A DNA stretch of 43,570 bases, from the NCBI GenBank assembly GCA_036620675.1, contig JAZHEE010000034.1. The stretch is one strand, 5' to 3'. Below the pieces are notes generated by a model. That model saw only the letters and a list, made by a program, of their open reading frames with translations. It searched no databases and was not told the DNA's origin. The position numbers and the translations under genes were made by a program. This stretch comes from Jejubacter sp036620675 (GTDB lineage Bacteria; Pseudomonadota; Gammaproteobacteria; Enterobacterales; Enterobacteriaceae). Shown one piece after another: positions 25,406 through 33,762 of this stretch (position 1 is the stretch's first letter; the number at the start of each line of letters is the position of its first letter).

Positions 25406-26113
25406 ATGAGTCACTACCCTGCGATTAGCTGGTACGGGAAATTGCCCAGTGCCGGTGACTTTTTACAGCGCCGGTTCCCCGACGCCCTGCAACGCCAGTG
25501 GTCGCACTGGTTCCAGGTAGGGCTACTGAACTGGCAGGAAGAGGCGCAACGCAACGACGGTGAGCAACGTTTTGGCAGCGCACCGGTGTGGAATTTTGTG
25601 GTGCCGCCGATGCTCGGCGGCCAGCAGGTACAGATGGGCTGCCTGCTTCCCGGTCGCGACAGCGTGGGGCGTAAGTATCCCATCTGCGCGCTTTGCGCCT
25701 TTAACCCGGCGGACTGGTCGCCGCAGCAACTGGCGCTGGCGGAAGAGTGGTATCGCCAGTTGGGGCGGACGCTATTGCATGCGGTTCGCAACGGCTATTC
25801 ATCCAGCCAGCTGGATGAAGCGCTGCTGTCAATTCCCGCGCCGCAACTGCCGTCGGACGAGCAGCGTTCAGACATTCTGGATGTGATTGGTTACGACGAT
25901 GCGCCTGCGACCCTGAGCTGGCGCCAGGCGGCAGACTGCTTCGATCCCCAGCGGCAGACCAGTTTCTGGTGGACTAACCGCAGTGATGGTTATCCGCTCT
26001 ACACCCACGTTCACAGCGGTAATTTCACTGCACAGCTTTTTTCGCTGCTGTTCGACCCTGCCGGTGGCGCCCGTCCGGGTCGCCATGGGCTTTATCCGCC
26101 GATGTTTGAATAG
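25406..26113 (+). CDS. tagF: TagF (ImpM family), post-translational T6SS repressor
   Basis: This 235-residue cytoplasmic protein of the TagF/ImpM family is recognisable from WYGKLPSAGDFLQRRFP near the N-terminus and the later SGNFTAQLFSLLFDP. In Pseudomonas and Serratia TagF holds the T6SS inactive, acting on the FHA protein, independently of or antagonistically to PpkA. Here the FHA protein, PppA and PpkA are all encoded in the same cluster, so the same circuit is likely. In some bacteria TagF is fused to PppA; here the two are separate. It is followed by tssA after eight bases. Confidence 0.92.
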   Translation: MSHYPAISWYGKLPSAGDFLQRRFPDALQRQWSHWFQVGLLNWQEEAQRNDGEQRFGSAPVWNFVVPPMLGGQQVQMGCLLPGRDSVGRKYPICALCAFNPADWSPQQLALAEEWYRQLGRTLLHAVRNGYSSSQLDEALLSIPAPQLPSDEQRSDILDVIGYDDAPATLSWRQAADCFDPQRQTSFWWTNRSDGYPLYTHVHSGNFTAQLFSLLFDPAGGARPGRHGLYPPMFE

Positions 26114-26121
26114 GTTGTGTC

Positions 26122-27129
26122 ATGAATATTGAAGATTTCCTGACCCCGGTTAGCGAATCGCAGCCGTGCGGCGAAAACCTGGAGTACGACGCCGACTTCA
26201 TGGCGATGGAGCAGGCCAGCAAAGGTAAAGCGGAACAGCAATTTGGCGACACCATTATCCCGGCTGAACCGGCAGACTGGAGTCGGGTGGAAAAACTGGC
26301 GTCGTCACTGCTGTCCCGCACTAAAGATTTGCGGGTGATGCTGGCGCTGACCCATGCCTGGACCCGCCGCCGCGGGCTGGAAGGCTATGCCGACGGCCTG
26401 TTACTGATTGAGCGCGCCATCACGCAGTGGTGGAGTGAACTTTATCCGCAAATGATAGATGACGGCGAGGAGGATCCTTTTTATCGGATTAGCGCACTGG
26501 CGTCATTAGGCGACCGTTCGGCACTGAGCGGCGCGCTGCGTCAGTCGGTGCTGTTAAGTGCCGGCAGCGATGTATTGACGCTACGCGATGCGCAGGCGCT
26601 GCTCGACGGCAGCCGTACCGAGTGCCCGGAGTATCCGGGTGGTCGGCCGCGTCTGGAAGAAGAGCTGGCGCGCGGCGGACAGCCGGGTGTTGAAGCGCTA
26701 CTGATGATCCATCAGCGCCTGGAAACGCTGCGTCAGTACCTGATCGAACAGCTTGGGCAGGGGGGCGTACCGGAAATGGAAGAGCAACAGAAGCTTATCG
26801 GCACCATCGTTGCCGCCAGCCAGGGGAATCGCCCGGTGGAGCCAGCCGAGCCGCAGGCCGAACCGGCGCAGTCATCCGCGCCCGCCCCTGCGGCAGCGCC
26901 GACGCCGGTAGCGGACTGGCGCAGCGTATCGCTGGCTACCCGTGACGACGCCCAGCTGATGCTGGAAAAGGTTAAACAGTATTTCGCCCGTCATGAACCC
27001 AGCCATCCGGCTCCGCTCATGATTGAGCGGGTTCAGCGGCTGATTGAGATGGATTTTATGGACATTATCCGCGACCTGGCGCCAGACGGCGTCAATCAAC
27101 TGGAAAATATCTTTGGACGCCGTGATTAA
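26122..27129 (+). CDS. tssA: TssA (ImpA), T6SS baseplate/tail assembly cap protein
   Basis: This 335-residue protein has the ImpA N-terminal domain (PVSESQPCGENLEYDADFMAMEQA at about residues 10-33, plus the GLEGYADGLLLIE region). A proline/alanine linker follows (about 232-262), then a short C-terminal domain ending LIEMDFMDIIRDLAPDG. The short C-terminus suggests the baseplate-associated class of TssA rather than the longer dodecameric distal-cap type. TssA primes assembly of baseplate and sheath. A 77-base gap with a 6-bp GC hairpin (27147-27170) separates it from tssB. Confidence 0.93.
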   Translation: MNIEDFLTPVSESQPCGENLEYDADFMAMEQASKGKAEQQFGDTIIPAEPADWSRVEKLASSLLSRTKDLRVMLALTHAWTRRRGLEGYADGLLLIERAITQWWSELYPQMIDDGEEDPFYRISALASLGDRSALSGALRQSVLLSAGSDVLTLRDAQALLDGSRTECPEYPGGRPRLEEELARGGQPGVEALLMIHQRLETLRQYLIEQLGQGGVPEMEEQQKLIGTIVAASQGNRPVEPAEPQAEPAQSSAPAPAAAPTPVADWRSVSLATRDDAQLMLEKVKQYFARHEPSHPAPLMIERVQRLIEMDFMDIIRDLAPDGVNQLENIFGRRD

Positions 27130-27206
27130 TCGCGTCCGCCCGTTATGGCGGCAGTCTTCGGCTCGCCGCCGCCACACTTCACCGCGCATATTCGACGGAG
27201 AACAGC

Positions 27207-27734
27207 ATGCCAACCAATAAATCCAGTGGGCAGAAATTTATCGCCCGTAATCGCGCGCCGCGCGTACAGATTGAGTACGACGTGGAGATTTACGGCGCGG
27301 AGCGCAAGATTCAGCTTCCTTTTGTGATGGGGGTGATGGCGGATCTGGTGGGGAAACCCGTTGACCCGCTGCCGGCCGTGGAAGATCGCAAATTCCTTGA
27401 GATCGACATCGATAACTTTGATGAGCGCATGAAGGCGCTGAAGCCGCGGGTGGCTTATCAGGTGGATAACACCCTGACCGGCGACGGTAAGCTGAACGTC
27501 GAGCTGACCTTTGAAAGCATGGAGGATTTCCAGCCGGATGCGGTGGCGCGCAAGGTCGAGCCGCTCAACAAACTGTTGGAAGCCCGTACTCAGCTTTCCA
27601 ATCTGCTGACCTATATGGATGGCAAAAACGGCGCCGAAGAGCTGATCGCCAAAGTGCTGAAGGATCCGACGCTGCTGAAGGCGTTGAGCCAGATGCCGAA
27701 CAAAGATGAGCCGTCGCAAGGTAACGGAGAGTAA
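27207..27734 (+). CDS. tssB: TssB, small subunit of the contractile sheath
   Basis: TssB pairs with TssC to form the sheath whose contraction drives effector delivery. The 175-residue product starts with the usual basic N-terminus and the RAPRVQIEYDVEIYGAE strand. The conserved LPFVMGVMADLVGKP and the long C-terminal helix ending in LLTYMDGKNGAEELI follow. A tagJ gene is present in this cluster; TagJ proteins are known to bind TssB of this subfamily. tssC begins 3 bases after the tssB stop, allowing equimolar, coupled production. Confidence 0.97.
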   Translation: MPTNKSSGQKFIARNRAPRVQIEYDVEIYGAERKIQLPFVMGVMADLVGKPVDPLPAVEDRKFLEIDIDNFDERMKALKPRVAYQVDNTLTGDGKLNVELTFESMEDFQPDAVARKVEPLNKLLEARTQLSNLLTYMDGKNGAEELIAKVLKDPTLLKALSQMPNKDEPSQGNGE

Positions 27735-27737
27735 TCT

Positions 27738-29240
27738 ATGAGCAAATCATCACAACAGCAGAGTTCGCAGGCTCAGTCCCAGGGATTCAGCACCGATGAG
27801 TTCAGCTCTCTGCTGAATAAAGAGTTCCGTCCGAAAACCGACCAGGCGCGTTCAGCGGTGGAAAGCGCGGTTAAAACCCTGGCAGAACAGGCACTGGAAA
27901 GCACGGTGACGGTCTCTTCGGATACCTATCGCACCATTCAGAATCTGATCGCCGGTATCGACGAGAAGCTTTCCCAGCAGATTAACCAGATTATCCACCA
28001 TGAAGAGTTCCAGAAACTGGAAAGCGCATGGCGCGGGCTGAGTTATCTGGTCAACAACACCGAAACCGACGAGATGCTGAAAATCCGCTTTATGAGCATC
28101 TCCAAGAAAGAGCTGGGCCGTACCCTGAAGCGCTACAAAGGGGTGGGCTGGGATCAGAGCCCGATCTTCAAGAAAATCTACGAAGAAGAGTACGGCCAGT
28201 TCGGTGGCGAACCGTTTGGCTGCCTGGTGGGTGACTACTACTTCGACCATGGCCCGCAGGATGTTGAGCTGTTGGGGGAAATGGCGCGCATCGGCGCGGC
28301 GGCCCACTGCCCGTTCATTGCCGGTACATCGCCGGATGTGATGCAGATGGAGTCCTGGCAGGAGCTGGCGAACCCGCGCGATCTGACCAAAATCTTCCAG
28401 AACACCGAATACGCCGCCTGGCGCAGTTTGCGTGAATCGGAAGATGCCCGCTACCTGGGGCTGGCCATGCCACGCTTCCTGGCGCGCCTGCCGTACGGCA
28501 TTCGTACCAACCCGGTGGACAGCTTCGACTTTGAAGAAGAAACCGATGGCGCCAGGCACGGCAACTACACCTGGGCTAACTCGGCTTACGCTATGGCGGC
28601 CAACATCAACCGCTCCTTTAAAGAGTTCGGCTGGTGTACCTCTATTCGCGGCGTGGAGTCCGGAGGCGCGGTGGAAAACCTGCCCTGCCATACCTTCCCG
28701 AGCGATGATGGCGGCGTGGATATGAAATGCCCAACCGAAATCGCCATCAGCGATCGCCGCGAAGCGGAACTGGCGAAGAATGGCTTTATGCCGCTGGTTC
28801 ACCGCAAGAACTCTGACTTTGCTGCTTTTATCGGCGCCCAGACGCTGCAAAAACCGGCGGAATACCACGATGCGGACGCCACTGCCAACGCGCGCCTGGC
28901 TGCGCGTCTGCCCTATCTGTTCGCCTGCTGCCGCTTCGCGCATTACCTGAAGTGCATCGTGCGCGACAAGATAGGCTCCTTCCGCGAACGCGAAGAGATG
29001 GAACGCTGGCTGAACGACTGGGTGATGAACTACGTGGACGGCGATCCGGCTAACTCCTCGCAGGAAACCAAGTCCCGTAAACCACTGGCGGCGGCCGAAG
29101 TTCAGGTTCAGGAGATCGAAGATAACCCGGGTTATTACAGCGCCCGTTTCTTCCTGCGCCCTCACTATCAGCTGGAAGGGCTGACCGTCTCTCTGCGCCT
29201 GGTTTCTAAACTACCGTCGCTGAAAACCAAAGAAGCGTAA
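27738..29240 (+). CDS. tssC: TssC, large subunit of the contractile sheath
   Basis: This 500-residue sheath protein has a variable polar, glutamine/serine-rich N-terminus. The core follows with the family's HHEEFQKLESAWRGL motif (about residues 87-101), GEPFGCLVGDYYFDHGP, RFLARLPYG, and the C-terminal ARFFLRPHYQLEGLTVSLRLVS that contributes the interlocking strands. It is the most strongly conserved T6SS protein and full length here. A 322-base gap containing an ERIC element separates it from hcp. Confidence 0.98.
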   Translation: MSKSSQQQSSQAQSQGFSTDEFSSLLNKEFRPKTDQARSAVESAVKTLAEQALESTVTVSSDTYRTIQNLIAGIDEKLSQQINQIIHHEEFQKLESAWRGLSYLVNNTETDEMLKIRFMSISKKELGRTLKRYKGVGWDQSPIFKKIYEEEYGQFGGEPFGCLVGDYYFDHGPQDVELLGEMARIGAAAHCPFIAGTSPDVMQMESWQELANPRDLTKIFQNTEYAAWRSLRESEDARYLGLAMPRFLARLPYGIRTNPVDSFDFEEETDGARHGNYTWANSAYAMAANINRSFKEFGWCTSIRGVESGGAVENLPCHTFPSDDGGVDMKCPTEIAISDRREAELAKNGFMPLVHRKNSDFAAFIGAQTLQKPAEYHDADATANARLAARLPYLFACCRFAHYLKCIVRDKIGSFREREEMERWLNDWVMNYVDGDPANSSQETKSRKPLAAAEVQVQEIEDNPGYYSARFFLRPHYQLEGLTVSLRLVSKLPSLKTKEA

Positions 29241-29386
29241 TTCGTTCTCATATTTTGATATTTGAATTCGGTGGGGCTGTTTATCAACGCCCGCCGTTTA
29301 TCCTGGCTATGCGCAGCATTAACCAGGAAATGAGGCAGAGGTGAAATATGGATGGTTTATGCCCCATGCTTTCCCGCTTGCCATAG
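29241..29386 (+). other. tssC-hcp intergenic segment before the ERIC element
   Basis: About 145 bases with no recognised gene. The only item is a 12-codon frame (29348-29386, beginning MDGLCPM) with AGAGG seven bases ahead; its stop abuts the left end of the ERIC element. It may be chance or the remnant of an older leader. No convincing terminator after tssC was seen. Confidence 0.3.
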
Positions 29387-29512
29387 ATACTCGTCATATT
29401 TCAGGGCGCATCTTTATCTGGCTGCTTTTGCTCACTCCGGTCGCATAGTACGGCTATGTGACCGGAGATTCACTCAACTGCCGCCGCGATGCAACTTGAA
29501 TTATTTAGAGTA
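29387..29512. repeat. ERIC (IRU) enterobacterial repeat upstream of hcp
   Basis: The 126-base segment has the length and layout of an Enterobacterial Repetitive Intergenic Consensus element. Its ends read ATACTCGTCATATTTC and GAATTATTTAGAGTA. The centre has GCTCACTCCGGTC and GACCGGAGATTCACTC, matching the region used for the classical ERIC primers with some divergence. The central inverted repeat (29434-29447 with 29453-29466) has one mismatch in 14. Transcribed into RNA it would fold into a long hairpin just 50 bases ahead of the hcp start. Confidence 0.85.
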
Positions 29513-29562
29513 GAAACGCTTTTTCACAAGCAATAACTGTCACTTAATGAAGAGTAGGTATT

Positions 29563-30045
29563 ATGGCTATTGATATGTTCCTGAAAGTCGAAGGCGTGAC
29601 GGGGGAGTCGAAAGATTCTAACCACAGCGGCTGGACCGATATCACGTCTTTCTCCTGGGGGGCTTCCCAGCCGGGTAATATGGGCGTGGGTGGCGGTGGC
29701 GGCACCGGTAAAGTGAACTTTAACGACCTGCACGTTAACGCGCTGATCGATAAATCCACTACGGCGATTCTGAAGCACTGCGCCAGCGGTAAGCACATCA
29801 CTAAAATTGAGCTGTCTGTATGTAAAGCCGGTGGCCAGCAGGTGGAGTATTCCCGCATCACGCTGGAAGAAGTGCTGGTGACTTCCGTGCAGTACACCGG
29901 CGCGGAAAACGGCGACACCGTGGGTGTGACCTACGCTTTCCAGGCCGCGAAAGTGAAGCAGCAGTACTGGGAGCAGACCTCCTCCGGCGGTAAAGGCGCG
30001 GAAAGCAGCGCGGGCTGGAACATCAAAGAAAACCGCGAAGCGTAA
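29563..30045 (+). CDS. hcp: Hcp (TssD), inner-tube protein
   Basis: Hcp hexamers stack to form the tube expelled by the sheath and can carry small effectors in the lumen. The 160-residue product matches the Hcp1 type: MAIDMFLKVEGVTGES at the start, the SFSWGASQPG strand, a glycine-rich loop (GVGGGGGTGK), and a conserved YTGAENGD turn. There is no C-terminal extension, so it is a structural Hcp rather than a fused effector. The gene stands apart from its neighbours: the ERIC repeat is upstream and a strong hairpin downstream. Both fit the need for far more Hcp than other components. Confidence 0.97.
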   Translation: MAIDMFLKVEGVTGESKDSNHSGWTDITSFSWGASQPGNMGVGGGGGTGKVNFNDLHVNALIDKSTTAILKHCASGKHITKIELSVCKAGGQQVEYSRITLEEVLVTSVQYTGAENGDTVGVTYAFQAAKVKQQYWEQTSSGGKGAESSAGWNIKENREA

Positions 30046-30063
30046 TCCCGCGTCTGACCGGTT

Positions 30064-30105
30064 CCCCTCTCCATGCCATGGAGAGGGGCGTTATATCCCT
30101 TTTCT
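30064..30105 (+). terminator. Hairpin after hcp: attenuator or mRNA 3' stabiliser
   Basis: A perfect 11-bp stem with a 3-base loop (30064-30074 with 30078-30088) begins 18 bases after the hcp stop. Only an interrupted T-rich stretch follows, so termination may be partial. That would give abundant hcp mRNA with read-through into tagH. Confidence 0.6.
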
Positions 30106-30185
30106 TCCCCTGTTCCCTCAAATGCCGCGGTTTTCTCCGAGAGCCGCGACCTTTGAGCGCCGTAACGACCAGGCAGGACAAGACT

Positions 30186-32030
30186 ATGCGATTTACCATC
30201 ACCACCTTTAAACCCGGCAATCAGCCGCCTCAGAGCAGCTTTGAGTTTTCCGCGCCGGGCGGCACCATTGGCCGCGGTACCGATAACAACCTGGTTTTGC
30301 CGGACGGCGATCGCGCTATTTCCCGGCTTCAGGCCATCGTCCATATTTCGGCGGACGGTGAATGCCGCATTACCAATCGCGGCAACGTGACCCGGGTACT
30401 GCTTAACGATATTCCGCTGGAGCGGGGGCGTCAGGTGGAGCTACAGGACGGCGATATCATCGGTATTGATGAGTATCGGCTGACCGTGAGCGATCCACGC
30501 TCGGGAGAGTCGCAAAGCGCGCCGCTAAAGCCAGCGGCGGTGCAACCTTCTCAACCTGCGACACAGCCTCAGAGTGCCCCGACAGAGAGCGCTCCTACGG
30601 CGGTTCCGACCGAAATCTGGGACAGCCTGATGCAGGAGTTTTCGATCTCTGACAGCATCTCCAGCAACCGTCGCGCGGATCCAGAGCCTCAGGGTGTACC
30701 GGAAAATCCCTTCCATGCCCCCAGAGAACCGGAGCGTAATCCGGAGGATCCTCTGGCGCACTTTAACGGCGATAGCGACGAGCCGTTGTTCGAATCGAAG
30801 CCTGTCGCCACCGATAAGCTGTTCAGCGACGAAGAGCTATTCAGCGGCGACAGCATTCTGAAAGATGCTACGCCGTCCACTCTGCAGCAGCCGGAGTCCG
30901 GACGTCAGCCGGCAACAGAGCAGGAACCCGCGGACGGAGAGCTCGATCCGCTGGCGCTGTTTGGCTCAGGCGATGCCAAAGCGTCCGCCAGTCGCAGCAC
31001 CCGCCATGACGATCCCCTGGGATTGCTGGGCGGTACGCCGTTGACTCATCCGGACGATTTAGCGCCGGAACACGCGAGCGCTACGGCGCCCGATCCGGCA
31101 CCAGAGGCGACGCCTGAACACAGATCGGAGCCGGAGCGCGACGAAATGCCACTGGCTTCGCTTAGCGACTCGCCGCTGTTTGCCGATGAGCCTGCCGCGC
31201 CGCCGGTTCAGCCACCCCTCACCAGTGCGCAACAGCAAGCGCCGTCTGCGTCGCCGGAAGCCCCGCACACCGATATCCCGCTGCCCGAGCCTCATGCGGT
31301 TCAGCATCGGGCTGGCGCCAACACCAGTGGTCGCCTGCGTATCGATCCCGTTGCCGCCGCGCCGCGTGCGGTAAAAGTGGGGGAGGCGACTCCTGCCGCC
31401 GGTGGTGATGTGCTGCAGGGCGAACTGCTGGAAGCCCTGCTGGAGGGGATGGGTCTTAGCGATATGCAGCCGGTACCGCAGTTCGACTGTGACAATATGC
31501 GCCAGCTCGGCCAGATGCTCAGCATGTTTTCTCAGGGGACGGTGGCGCTGCTCTCGTCGCGCTCGATTCTTAAGCGCGGTGTAAAAGCCGATATGACCAT
31601 GATCCTCGATGACGCCAACAACCCCTTTAAGCTGCTGCCTTCCGGTAAAACCGTACTGATGCAGATGTTCGGCTCTCGTATGCCGGGCTTTATGGAGCCT
31701 AAAAAATCGGTACGCGATGCACTGATTGATCTTCAGGCCCATCAGTTAGGCATGATCTCCGGCATTCGCGCCATTATCGCCGCCATGCTGCAGTCATTTA
31801 ATCCGGAACAGCTGGAAGAAGAGGCGAAGCGTGAAGGTACCGCCTCGCGGCTGGCGCTGCCGGGGAGCCGTAAGGCCGCATTGTGGGACTATTTTGTCCG
31901 CCAGTATGGTGCCACCGCCGGTGAAATCGAAGACGACTTCCATACGCTGTTCGGCGAAGCTTTCCTGCACGCTTATGACATGGAAGTGAATCAGTACAAA
32001 GACTCCCAGAGCGGATCGGAAGGAGAATGA
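30186..32030 (+). CDS. tagH: TagH, FHA-domain T6SS regulator (Fha)
   Basis: This 614-residue protein has an N-terminal forkhead-associated domain (about residues 20-105, with conserved GR at 29-30 and the SRLQAIVH phosphothreonine-binding segment at 46-53). A very long acidic, proline/alanine-rich, probably disordered linker follows (about 110-420). The C-terminal TagH domain is at about 425-600 (ELLEALLEGMGL, then FGEAFLHAYD near the end). In the threonine phosphorylation pathway PpkA phosphorylates an FHA protein and so activates the T6SS. The frame is open upstream to 30078, but those codons overlap the post-hcp hairpin and are not FHA-like; the ATG at 30186 has an AGGA ribosome site. It overlaps the pppA start. 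Confidence 0.93.
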   Translation: MRFTITTFKPGNQPPQSSFEFSAPGGTIGRGTDNNLVLPDGDRAISRLQAIVHISADGECRITNRGNVTRVLLNDIPLERGRQVELQDGDIIGIDEYRLTVSDPRSGESQSAPLKPAAVQPSQPATQPQSAPTESAPTAVPTEIWDSLMQEFSISDSISSNRRADPEPQGVPENPFHAPREPERNPEDPLAHFNGDSDEPLFESKPVATDKLFSDEELFSGDSILKDATPSTLQQPESGRQPATEQEPADGELDPLALFGSGDAKASASRSTRHDDPLGLLGGTPLTHPDDLAPEHASATAPDPAPEATPEHRSEPERDEMPLASLSDSPLFADEPAAPPVQPPLTSAQQQAPSASPEAPHTDIPLPEPHAVQHRAGANTSGRLRIDPVAAAPRAVKVGEATPAAGGDVLQGELLEALLEGMGLSDMQPVPQFDCDNMRQLGQMLSMFSQGTVALLSSRSILKRGVKADMTMILDDANNPFKLLPSGKTVLMQMFGSRMPGFMEPKKSVRDALIDLQAHQLGMISGIRAIIAAMLQSFNPEQLEEEAKREGTASRLALPGSRKAALWDYFVRQYGATAGEIEDDFHTLFGEAFLHAYDMEVNQYKDSQSGSEGE

Positions 32031-32824
32031 TGAATATCACAACGGCCTCACTTTCCCGGCAGGGCGCCCGCGCCAGTAACCAGGATCAGACCGGTGAGAC
32101 CATCGGCGACCGCTCGGCCTGCTTTGTGGTGTGCGACGGCATCGCCGGTGCGCCCGGCGGCGATGTGGCGGCCCGCCTGGCGCGGGATGCCATTCTGTCG
32201 CGCTTTGACGGTGAAGATCACCTCAACGCCCAGCATATTCGCGACTATGTCAATCATGCGAATCAAACCATTCGCGACGCTCAAAAAACAGAGCCTGAGC
32301 ATCAGCGGATGGGTACGACGCTGGTGTCGCTGTTTATCGACCGCGACTACGAGCTGGCTTACTGGGCTCATGCGGGAGACAGCCGTCTGTATCTGTTTCG
32401 CCGCGGCTGGCTGTTTCACGTCACCACCGACCATAGCCTGATTCAGCAGATGAAAGATGCCGGACACCAGACGGAAGGCATCAACAGCAACCTGCTCTAT
32501 TTTGCATTAGGTATGGGGGAAGACGAACGGGAAGCCAGCTACAGCGATGTGGTACCGATCGAAGACGGTGATGTCTTTTTACTGTGTACCGACGGTTTCT
32601 GGCACGGCGTGAGCGAAGCGCAGATGAAGCAGTCACTGCATATGGTCAGTAACCCTCAGGAGTGGTTGACCCTGATGGATCAGCTGCTGCAAAAAAATGC
32701 CGGGGCAGCGCCGGACAAACAGGATAACTACAGCGCCGTGGCTATCTGGGTGGGAGCCCCCCAGGAGACGACGTTGCTGCACTCGCTCAGCGATGCGGCG
32801 CAGTTCTTTCCCCTTCGCGACTGA
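32030..32824 (+). CDS. pppA: PppA, PP2C-type serine/threonine phosphatase
   Basis: The product reverses PpkA-dependent phosphorylation and so switches the T6SS off or resets it. The 264-residue protein has the PP2C metal-binding and catalytic motifs in order: SNQDQ (about 16-20), VVCDGIAGAPGG, GTTLV, AHAGDSRLYL, CTDGFW and DNYSAVAI. Two ATGs compete: 32027 overlaps the tagH stop in ATGA form, and 32030 is three bases on. The AGGAG at 32021-32025 is better spaced for 32030, though the longer form is possible. Translation is clearly coupled to tagH. Confidence 0.93.
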   Translation: MNITTASLSRQGARASNQDQTGETIGDRSACFVVCDGIAGAPGGDVAARLARDAILSRFDGEDHLNAQHIRDYVNHANQTIRDAQKTEPEHQRMGTTLVSLFIDRDYELAYWAHAGDSRLYLFRRGWLFHVTTDHSLIQQMKDAGHQTEGINSNLLYFALGMGEDEREASYSDVVPIEDGDVFLLCTDGFWHGVSEAQMKQSLHMVSNPQEWLTLMDQLLQKNAGAAPDKQDNYSAVAIWVGAPQETTLLHSLSDAAQFFPLRD

Positions 32825-32842
32825 TTGTTAACAAGGACTTTT

Positions 32843-33751
32843 ATGAAACTTTGGCTTGCGGGGCTGGCCCTGATGGCAGCGTCTACCGGCGCCTGGGCGA
32901 TGGACTATCGTATTGTTCAGTCTCCTTCCCAGAAACTGGATGTCTGGATCGATAACGTAGCGGGCAAAAAGCCTGAAGCCTGGTGCGGCAATGCGCTGAC
33001 GCTGCGTATTGTCACCGGCGGCAGGAAAGATCCCGAGGCACTAAAAGCCTTTATGCCGCGTCTGGGGATGCTGCTGGCGAAGCAGTGCTCCGCGCTTTCG
33101 CGCATTGACTGGCATCTGGAGGATGAGGCGGGCAAGCGACTGGCGGAAGGAAGCGCCAGCCAGGCAGCGAAATGGGCGTTGAAGGTAGAAGCCGATACGC
33201 CACTGCCTGACCCTGAAACGCTCTCTCCGCCAGCTTCCCGCGTGCAGCCGCAAACCTTCACGCTGAAGTCGGGCTGTCGGGTTCGTACCTTCTGGCCGCA
33301 GAGCGGGGCGCTGTTTATTCCTGAAAGGGGCGATAGCTGCAAAAAAGGCGAATGGCTGAATCAGCGCGGGCGGATGGCGGAGCACGACGTAGCCTTTGTC
33401 CAGGGCTATCCGGTGTCCGGGCTGAGTGAAAAAGCGCCGATCAACAACCTGAAAGTTAGCGCCGTCAGCCGCGAACGGCTGGTGGTGAGTGATGAACGGT
33501 CGCCCCGGAGCTGGATGATTCTGCCCTGGTCGGCGCCGGTTAACGGCTGGCGAATCCAGGGAACCGTGGCGGTCGAGATGACCCGCCATCAGGCGCAAGA
33601 CGCCGCTGAACTGGAAGCGCGCCTGAAGGAAGTGCGTAAGGTCTGGTCGGCGTATCTTCCGCCCGGAACTACCCTGACGGTTCAGTTGATTGAAGAACTT
33701 CACCCCCGACTTCGCGATCCTGCGGCGGGTGCTTATCGCACCCTGAAGTAA
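32843..33751 (+). CDS. Secreted T6SS-cluster protein, candidate RtkS-like activator of PpkA
   Basis: This 302-residue protein has a clear Sec signal peptide (MKLWLAGLALMAASTGAWA) and no membrane anchor afterwards, so it should be periplasmic. It has four cysteines (48, 82, 145, 166), which could form two disulfides. I recognise no enzyme motif. It lies directly after pppA, and the cluster has no tagQRST genes, which sense envelope signals for PpkA in Pseudomonas. In Serratia the periplasmic protein RtkS plays that part through the periplasmic domain of PpkA. By location and topology this gene is a good candidate for the same role; I cannot confirm sequence similarity. The start at 32843 has AAGGA; a TTG at 32825 is less likely. 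Confidence 0.6.
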   Translation: MKLWLAGLALMAASTGAWAMDYRIVQSPSQKLDVWIDNVAGKKPEAWCGNALTLRIVTGGRKDPEALKAFMPRLGMLLAKQCSALSRIDWHLEDEAGKRLAEGSASQAAKWALKVEADTPLPDPETLSPPASRVQPQTFTLKSGCRVRTFWPQSGALFIPERGDSCKKGEWLNQRGRMAEHDVAFVQGYPVSGLSEKAPINNLKVSAVSRERLVVSDERSPRSWMILPWSAPVNGWRIQGTVAVEMTRHQAQDAAELEARLKEVRKVWSAYLPPGTTLTVQLIEELHPRLRDPAAGAYRTLK

Positions 33752-33762
33752 CAGGAGATTTA

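Noticed and set aside
27852..29165. 437-codon open frame on the minus strand inside tssC
   Set aside because: It lies fully antisense to the highly conserved tssC, has no family resemblance, and reflects the codon bias of GC-rich DNA.
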